DNA of 8,485 nucleotides. Origin: Thermoplasmatota archaeon. Lineage in GTDB: Archaea > Thermoplasmatota > Thermoplasmata > RBG-16-68-12 > JAGMCJ01. The stretch lies in NCBI GenBank assembly GCA_022848825.1, contig JAJISH010000243.1:1-8485 (forward strand). Direction: 5' to 3'. Position numbers and translations under genes: made by a program. Under the pieces are notes generated by a model, which did no database searches, was not told where the DNA came from, and saw only the letters and a program-made list of their open reading frames with translations. Shown piece after piece: positions 6,354 to 8,485 of this stretch. Each line of letters opens with the position of its first letter. Within the stretch, counting starts at the first letter, position 1.

Positions 6354-7115
6354 CTACGTTTTCTTCGACCCATCTTGCCTCTTCAGAGCCTCGGCTAGCG
6401 TGATGCTCCCGACCGCTACTTCCCTCGCCAAATCCGTCGAGATCGTTATCCTGTTGTCGCTAGCTATCCTGCTGAGCCTCTGAACGTCCTTGAGCTGCCC
6501 AGCCGTTGGAGTGAGATGAAATCTCTCCCTGACGCGGTCACCTCTCGAAGCGGCAATCTGCTTCGCGGCTTCCAGATCAGGATTCCCCGTCTTCCTCGTG
6601 GTCCCTTTCTCGTCCACGATTTCCACCAAGCGGTCCTCGTCGAGGAGGGAGTTTATTATCCTGTTCCTGTTCAGCGGGTCTCCGTGCCCGATGCGGACTC
6701 TCAGGTTCCTCGGTCCGTATATCCGTGCCAATTCCCCCACGAGTGCGGCGACGTGCTCCGGCGACCCGACCGTGCGGGCCTCGAGGACCTCCCCGTCCCC
6801 GATGGCTGCAAGACCTGGCATGGGCCCTGGATCGATGCCTATGGTCAACCACTCAAACTGGGTCTTTCCAGCGAGCAGGCAGAGTGCCCGCCCAATCGCT
6901 TCCTCGATCGATTCGAGGGGGACCTTGGGTTCGAAGTCTATGTCATCCATCTCCTCTGCGGACGTGAGTATGACTCCAACGGTGTCCGGGACCTCTTCGC
7001 CAACGGAGATGCCGACGAAGGGGATTCCTCTTGCCTTGAGAATCTCTCGAACATTGTGGAAGACACCGAAATCTCCCGTGTAGACTCCTATGAGCTTCCG
7101 CACGTCTGGGTTCAT
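6354..7115 (-). CDS. RuvC/RuvX-like RNase H-fold protein, function unknown
   Basis: Numbered from the ATG at 7115 (253 residues). The N-terminal third (about 5-60) looks like a small alpha/beta domain ending in VGVILTS. From about residue 88 a second domain resembles the RuvC/YqgF group of the RNase H fold: LTIGIDPG (90-97, D95), a loop and strand LRVRIGHGD, then VEIVDEKGTT (164-173, E169), close to the DERLTT motif of RuvX. It ends with PDLEAAKQIAA (179-189, D180), matching the last acidic helix. Three acidic residues at the expected places suggest a metal-dependent nuclease, or an inactive relative. A conserved-looking tail contains TISTDLAREVAVGSITLAEAL. The frame stays open to a TTG at 7154. 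ATG 7115 and GTG 7103 are alternatives, and a TATA-like TTATCTATAG favours a start near 7103. Confidence 0.8.
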   Translation of the reverse strand: MNPDVRKLIGVYTGDFGVFHNVREILKARGIPFVGISVGEEVPDTVGVILTSAEEMDDIDFEPKVPLESIEEAIGRALCLLAGKTQFEWLTIGIDPGPMPGLAAIGDGEVLEARTVGSPEHVAALVGELARIYGPRNLRVRIGHGDPLNRNRIINSLLDEDRLVEIVDEKGTTRKTGNPDLEAAKQIAASRGDRVRERFHLTPTAGQLKDVQRLSRIASDNRITISTDLAREVAVGSITLAEALKRQDGSKKT

Positions 7116-7123
7116 GGCTATGG

Positions 7124-7133
7124 CTATAGATAA
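7124..7133 (-). promoter_or_regulatory. Possible TATA box for the RNase H-fold gene
   Basis: TTATCTATAG on the minus strand, roughly centred on 7129. It lies about 27 bp before the GTG at 7103 and 14 bp before the ATG at 7115, so if it is real the shorter start is favoured. Confidence 0.35.
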
Positions 7134-7142
7134 CGATTTTGT

Positions 7143-7160
7143 GAGTGATGGCAATCACTC
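7143..7160. repeat. Perfect inverted repeat, 7-bp arms with 4-nt loop
   Basis: GAGTGAT-GGCA-ATCACTC. It lies 17 bp past the stop of the membrane-protein gene and just upstream of the likely promoter of the RNase H-fold gene. On the minus strand it is followed by ACAAAATCG with no T-run, so an operator or RNA hairpin fits better than a terminator. Confidence 0.6.
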
Positions 7161-7177
7161 GCGTTACTGTGCATCCC

Positions 7178-7588
7178 TTAGGGGCCCATCCCATAGACTG
7201 CCGAGAGGAAATACAGCAGTATGACTGCTCCGAAGGCGACGAGGCTCACGCGTACCCAGTGATGGAAGTCGTCTCTCAATATGGCTGCAATAACCATAAA
7301 GAACACGAGCAAGAACATCGCAACGTCTGCCAACATCCAAGACGCTGTCCTGAGGTTGCCAATGAGCTCAGCGTCGTTCCAGGAGTCCAGGAAACCCGTA
7401 GCATGAATCATCATCGCGCCTACCAAGAAGAGAATGCCCGAGAGAAGGACTACTGCAAGGATTAGACCATTGCTGATGATGTCCTCTGGCTTCTTCTTTG
7501 GTCTCGGCGGTGGTGCGTATTGCTGCGGGTACTGCTGATAACCCTCTTGCGCAGGCGGGGCAGCGCCCTGCGGTTGACTAGCGGTCAT
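7178..7588 (-). CDS. Small three-helix membrane protein, Pro/Gln-rich N-terminus
   Basis: I do not recognise the family. The 136 residues start with a soluble, disordered segment rich in Pro, Gln, Tyr and Ala (1-30, including YQQYPQQYAPPPRP) and a basic KKKPED stretch. Three hydrophobic segments follow, at about 40-62, 83-104 and 111-132. The basic patch before the first helix suggests the N-terminus is cytoplasmic, leaving one short outside loop (63-82) and a cytoplasmic RDDFHHWVR turn (105-113). Such Pro/Gln/Tyr-rich tails often act as weak interaction regions, but that is inference. The ATG at 7588 has GGAG 5 nt upstream. A TATA-like ATTAAAATAGT centred near 7620 would start the RNA within a few bases of the ATG, so a nearly leaderless message is possible. 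It appears monocistronic or loosely linked to the gene at 6354-7115. Confidence 0.8.
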   Translation of the reverse strand: MTASQPQGAAPPAQEGYQQYPQQYAPPPRPKKKPEDIISNGLILAVVLLSGILFLVGAMMIHATGFLDSWNDAELIGNLRTASWMLADVAMFLLVFFMVIAAILRDDFHHWVRVSLVAFGAVILLYFLSAVYGMGP

Positions 7589-7614
7589 CTTAGCTCCAGT
7601 CTGAATTGAATTTG

Positions 7615-7625
7615 ACTATTTTAAT
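7615..7625 (-). promoter_or_regulatory. Candidate TATA box for the three-helix membrane protein
   Basis: ATTAAAATAGT on the minus strand, centred about 32 bp before the ATG at 7588. AT-rich in an otherwise GC-rich neighbourhood. Confidence 0.45.
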
Positions 7626-7630
7626 GTTTT

Positions 7631-7912
7631 TTGGAGATTGAAATTCCACAAAGCGTGTGCCAAAGCTTTTCTAGCGGGTATGTCGATTTCGTCTCGAACG
7701 CTGGTTTGGGAGTGACCCCCGACATCCCGTACTCGCTTCTCGCCTTCCACGGCACGTATGAGATGATGGACATCCCCACGACCTCCCGAAGGATCGCCGA
7801 TGAGTGCCACTCGGCTGCGAAGGAGTGTGGGCTTACCAACGTCAGAATAGGAACATCCGTCTCCTTTGGCAGAGGTTGCGTTCATTTCTTCCGAGGTTTC
7901 GACAGGGTGTAG
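7631..7912 (+). pseudogene. Probable remnant of a COG1180-type radical SAM enzyme (C-terminal end)
   Basis: A 93-codon open frame (TTG at 7631) fills the gap between dnaJ and the membrane-protein gene on the opposite strand. Its middle reads like the C-terminal part of pyruvate-formate-lyase-activating-enzyme-like radical SAM proteins (AmmeMemoRadiSam group): TPDIPYSLLAFHGTYEMMD (residues about 29-47), then PTTSRRIADECHSAAKECGL and NVRIG. In full proteins the corresponding stretch is xPWHFxRFHPDYKMxDxPPT followed by the closing helix and GNV. The CxxxCxxC cluster and the rest of the barrel, some 250 residues, are absent, so it cannot be an active enzyme. The last 31 bases overlap the 3' end of dnaJ, and the peptide past NVRIG looks unrelated to the family, so the true remnant probably ends near 7850. 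It could instead be a small expressed gene. The family match is from memory of motifs. Confidence 0.5.
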
Positions 7913-8485
7913 TCTCCCGTCAGCCTCTGGAAGTCCTCCAGGAGCTTTCTCTGCTCTGATGTGAGCTTTCCGGGGACTGCAACGACCACCTGTATCATCT
8001 CGTCTCCTCGCCCGAACCCGTTGATTCGGGGCAGGCCCTTTCCCTTCAGACGAAAGGTTGTGTGGGTCTGTGTGCCGCTCGGGATCTTCAGCTCGGCCTT
8101 TCCATTGATCGTCGGAACCTGGATTCTCGTTCCCAGAGCCGCCTGCGAGATTGTAATCGGAACTTGCATCCAGAGATTGTCGCCGTCCCGCTCAAAGATC
8201 TCATGCGGCCTCACATGCACGATCACGTAGAGGTCTCCTGGAGGTGCCCCGGGATCTCCGGCCTCGCCTTCCTCGAGTATCCTGAGCCTGAGGCCCGTGT
8301 ACGCCCCTTTCGGGATGTTGACCTCTATCGAGCTCGTCTTCCGAACCGACCCTCTTCCGCCACACTTCTCGCACGGCTCATCAAATGTGGAACCTGATCC
8401 CCTGCACATGGGACACGTCGTGATCCGTATGAATTGGCTGAATCCCTGCCGGGAGACATTGCGTATCTGGCCCGCCCCGCTGCAT
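7882..8485 (-). CDS. dnaJ: Chaperone DnaJ (Hsp40), C-terminal part; N-terminus beyond window
   Basis: Co-chaperone that delivers substrates to DnaK and stimulates its ATPase. The 200 visible codons begin inside the cysteine-rich domain: a partial second repeat (CSGAG), then CPMCRGSG and CEKCGGRG, the third and fourth CxxCxGxG zinc-binding repeats. They continue through the substrate-binding domain with IPKGAYTGLRLR, GEAGDPGAPPGDLYVIVHVR, DNLWMQVPITISQAALGT and IPSGTQTHTTFRLKGKGLP. The product ends SKPRKK before TGA. The J domain (HPD motif), Gly/Phe region and first repeats lie past the right edge. An ATG at 8409 is internal (the Met of CPMC) and is not the start. Whether dnaK and grpE lie upstream cannot be seen. 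Confidence 0.96.
   Translation of the reverse strand, partial: CSGAGQIRNVSRQGFSQFIRITTCPMCRGSGSTFDEPCEKCGGRGSVRKTSSIEVNIPKGAYTGLRLRILEEGEAGDPGAPPGDLYVIVHVRPHEIFERDGDNLWMQVPITISQAALGTRIQVPTINGKAELKIPSGTQTHTTFRLKGKGLPRINGFGRGDEMIQVVVAVPGKLTSEQRKLLEDFQRLTGDYTLSKPRKK

Noticed and set aside
6338..6354. Hairpin terminator after the RNase H-fold gene (TGTCCCAATGGGCA region)
   Set aside because: The arms leave almost no loop and no T-run follows on the minus strand, so it is not a credible terminator.
5178..6398. 406-codon open frame on the plus strand across cdc48
   Set aside because: Antisense to an unmistakable AAA+ protein; composition (Arg, Asp, Leu, His rich) is typical of a reverse-strand shadow.
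7619..7632. T-rich run as a terminator
   Set aside because: No gene on the plus strand ends before it; it is better explained as part of the AT-rich promoter of the minus-strand membrane-protein gene.
7616..7885. 89-codon minus-strand frame whose ATG overlaps the dnaJ stop (ATGA)
   Set aside because: The overlap is suggestive of coupling, but there is no recognisable fold and the opposite strand carries a better family resemblance (radical SAM C-terminus).

Overview
The window looks like ordinary archaeal chromosome. It carries a Cdc48/VAT-type double AAA+ ATPase, a PRC-barrel protein, an archaeal-style flotillin/NfeD pair and an archaeal RNase H-fold protein. Promoters are of the TATA type, placed for leaderless or short-leader transcripts, and TTG/GTG starts are common. 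A euryarchaeal, perhaps Thermoplasmatota-like, source is my inference; there is no rRNA to test it. I see no mobile element, CRISPR array or tRNA.

Layout. (1) Positions 1-821, minus strand: the N-terminal 273 codons of glutamine synthetase, running off the left edge. (2) A 113-bp divergent promoter region, then a plus-strand cluster at 935-3573: a double zinc-ribbon protein with five FDxDRDLx octapeptide repeats, an NfeD-like membrane protein, a flotillin, and possibly a 50-codon small gene at 3575-3727. Gaps are 12, 20 and 1 nt, so this reads as one operon. (3) A minus-strand PRC-barrel protein whose stop abuts the small gene's stop with no gap. (4) A 741-residue Cdc48 on the minus strand with its own promoter. 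(5) A minus-strand RuvC/RuvX-like RNase H-fold protein of unknown role. (6) A minus-strand three-helix membrane protein. (7) A plus-strand remnant resembling the C-terminus of a COG1180-type radical SAM enzyme. (8) The C-terminal 200 codons of DnaJ on the minus strand, running off the right edge.

How the genes fit together. NfeD and flotillin are a known pair that forms membrane microdomain scaffolds. The zinc-ribbon/octapeptide-repeat protein precedes them in the same cluster and is the best candidate here for an undescribed partner. Cdc48 and DnaJ are protein-quality-control factors but are not co-transcribed. The remaining genes look independently expressed.
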